The notes beneath the pieces are model-generated. The model saw only the letters and a list, made by a program, of their open reading frames with translations. It had not been told where the DNA came from and did no database searches. A stretch of 8,639 bases of DNA, taken from assembly GCA_945787305.1 (NCBI GenBank), contig CALZIH010000140.1:1-8639 (forward strand), given 5' to 3'. This document shows, piece after piece, positions 7,512 through 8,639 of this stretch. How positions within the stretch are numbered: position 1 is the first letter of the stretch; each line of letters starts with the position of its first letter. Position numbers and translations under genes: made by a program. The stretch is from an uncultured Desulfobulbaceae bacterium (lineage in GTDB: Bacteria; Desulfobacterota; Desulfobulbia; Desulfobulbales; Desulfobulbaceae).

Positions 7512-8639
7512 AGTCTGCCATCAGGGAGCGGAACCGTTTAGCACTTTTCAGCATTTTCTCCTGCTGTTTTACTTCTTTTGTTGCGGCCTGGTTGCGGACA
7601 ATGGCATGGTCGACCAAGGGCAACAGCAGCGCCCTGTCCTCCTGGCTCAGGTTGTTGAATTCAGTTTGCCAGCCTAAGCGCCGCAGTCGTAGTCGTCGTT
7701 CCGTTAAGCTGTTAATGCGTTCTTCGTTTTTTTCCCGGCCCATGCGAAGTCGCATCAAGGTAGTAGAGAGGTTGTCAACTTGGAGCTTAAGGGGGTGATT
7801 AAGTGCGTTTTGCATCAGGAGACCACCGCCCTCGGGTATCTCTCCCTCTTTGAATTGCTGGAGGATTGCCAACCGTTCTTTGTTTTTCTTTCGCTCGGCC
7901 TTTAGTGATTTTGCTGTCTTGCGCAGGTCTTTGGAGCGTGAACTTATCGCCCAGATACTTTCTCGCATACCGGCCTGACTCTGCGCGTGGCCATTGGATG
8001 CCAGTAGGAGAAAAGGGCGGGATGGGGGCGATTGGTGCAGCTGATCAGCCAGTTCCAGTAGGCCGGCAATGGAAAGGGCTTCGTCGGCACCAGGTGCGTG
8101 ACCGGCAATAAATGAGGTGGAATCGTAGAACGCTTCCACCACAACCAGTTCATTTGCCCTGTCTGGATCGGAACCGGGGTAAAGGGCGTACAGGTTTTCA
8201 GCCGCAGCCGTTGTCCAGGCAGAGCGGCCGGAGACTGTGACCTCGGCTGCTAGCGGGTTGTTCAGTTCAGCAATGTTTTCTGGCAGAATCGAGGCCAGTT
8301 GTGTTGATTCGATCCAGAAACAGGGAAACTGAATGGGCGAGAGTTCCTCTTTATCAAGAAAGGCTGCACGCGGGCTGGAGTCGCGATTTACATAGATAAG
8401 GGCCGAGGCGCCGAGAGAGGCTGCGTTCAACCAGTTTTTCAAAGAGTCGAATTCCATCAGCACAATTGAGCCCTGGATTTCTTTACCATTAAAGTCGGCA
8501 AGTTCGCCTCGTCCTACATAGATTAAGGGACCTTTGACACCCTCCGGCGGCAGGTTCTCAGGGGTTATGGCGTTGTAAGCCAGAGGGTGGAGGGATATGG
8601 TTTTATCAGCCAGCTGTAATTTACCGTTGCTTTGTTTGA
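7408..8639 (-). CDS. PA domain plus degenerate M28 peptidase domain (5' partial, frameshifted)
   Basis: The frame is open to the right edge, so the start and any signal peptide lie outside. A GTG at 8463 is not the start, because 58 more codons upstream read as protein. The first part is a PA domain: GPLIYVGRGELADFNGKEI, then GSIVLMEFD, then NAASLGASALIYVN, encoded at about 8532-8390. An M28-type domain follows (NLYALYPGSDP, LVVVEAFYDS, PGADEALSIAGLLELAD, FLLLASNGHAQSQAG). The usual catalytic and zinc residues are absent: HxD reads FYD (F at 8130), the bridging Asp is Glu (8082), the Glu-Glu pair is His-Ala (7989-7984), and DM reads HL (His at 7485). A charged, coiled-coil-like insert of about 140 residues (7950-7530) interrupts the fold. 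The frame ends 104 nt inside the permease frame with an unrelated tail after SSHA. It likely forms the extracytoplasmic N-terminal part of the permease. A binding rather than proteolytic role is inferred. Confidence 0.75.
   Translation of the reverse strand, partial: KQSNGKLQLADKTISLHPLAYNAITPENLPPEGVKGPLIYVGRGELADFNGKEIQGSIVLMEFDSLKNWLNAASLGASALIYVNRDSSPRAAFLDKEELSPIQFPCFWIESTQLASILPENIAELNNPLAAEVTVSGRSAWTTAAAENLYALYPGSDPDRANELVVVEAFYDSTSFIAGHAPGADEALSIAGLLELADQLHQSPPSRPFLLLASNGHAQSQAGMRESIWAISSRSKDLRKTAKSLKAERKKNKERLAILQQFKEGEIPEGGGLLMQNALNHPLKLQVDNLSTTLMRLRMGREKNEERINSLTERRLRLRRLGWQTEFNNLSQEDRALLLPLVDHAIVRNQAATKEVKQQEKMLKSAKRFRSLMADFEPRALVSLHLSSHAPAPENQQDRSIPQPGYHSP
7466..7469 (-). other. 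Candidate frameshift site (GGGG run)
   Basis: Between 7408 and 7520 both frames are open. Reading from the upstream frame, the family-like sequence runs to LVSLHLSSHA. In the other frame it resumes at LRPRINRTAAFRSLD. Removing one base from the G4 run at 7466-7469 (C4 on the coding strand) joins them exactly as SSHALRPRINRT, giving one frame from the right edge to 4143. The cause may be a true mutation, a sequencing or assembly error in a homopolymer, or (least likely) programmed frameshifting. A larger deletion near the same point is also possible. Confidence 0.6.

Overview
The window holds four consecutive minus-strand reading frames, packed end to end, that form one transcriptional unit read from the right edge (8639) towards the left edge. 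There is no plus-strand gene and no RNA gene that I can support. Base composition is moderate (about half G+C by eye). The dense packing, SD-like sites and families involved indicate a bacterium, probably Gram-negative. The repeat motif at the left end reminds me of intergenic repeats in Desulfobacterota genomes, but that is an impression from memory and I would not assign a taxon on it.

Layout, in transcription order. (1) 8639-7408: the 5'-truncated part of a protein with a protease-associated (PA) domain and a degenerate M28-type metallopeptidase domain. (2) 7511-4143: the rest of the M28 fold, a beta-rich region, then a large FtsX/MacB-like ABC permease with a cytosolic C-terminal domain. 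Pieces 1 and 2 overlap by 104 nt in different frames and look like one gene broken by a frameshift. Removing one G from the GGGG run at 7466-7469 joins them into a single frame. (3) 4146-2161: a 661-aa polytopic membrane protein of the DUF6785/DUF6784 type, translationally coupled to the permease through an ATGA overlap. (4) 2151-193: a 652-aa polytopic membrane protein resembling the oligopeptide transporter (OPT) superfamily, 9 nt after gene 3. The last 192 nt (192-1) are non-coding and contain two diverged copies of a 60-nt direct repeat, 107 nt apart, plus several inverted repeats.

How they may work together: a membrane permease of the FtsX class carries an extracytoplasmic PA plus pseudo-peptidase module and is co-expressed with two related OPT-like membrane proteins. 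The expected zinc ligands of the M28 domain are replaced, so it more likely binds something (peptide or another envelope component) than cleaves it. No ABC ATPase is in the window. One would be expected nearby, most likely beyond the right edge. The substrate and biological role are unknown to me. The system-level reading is inference from domain content and gene order.
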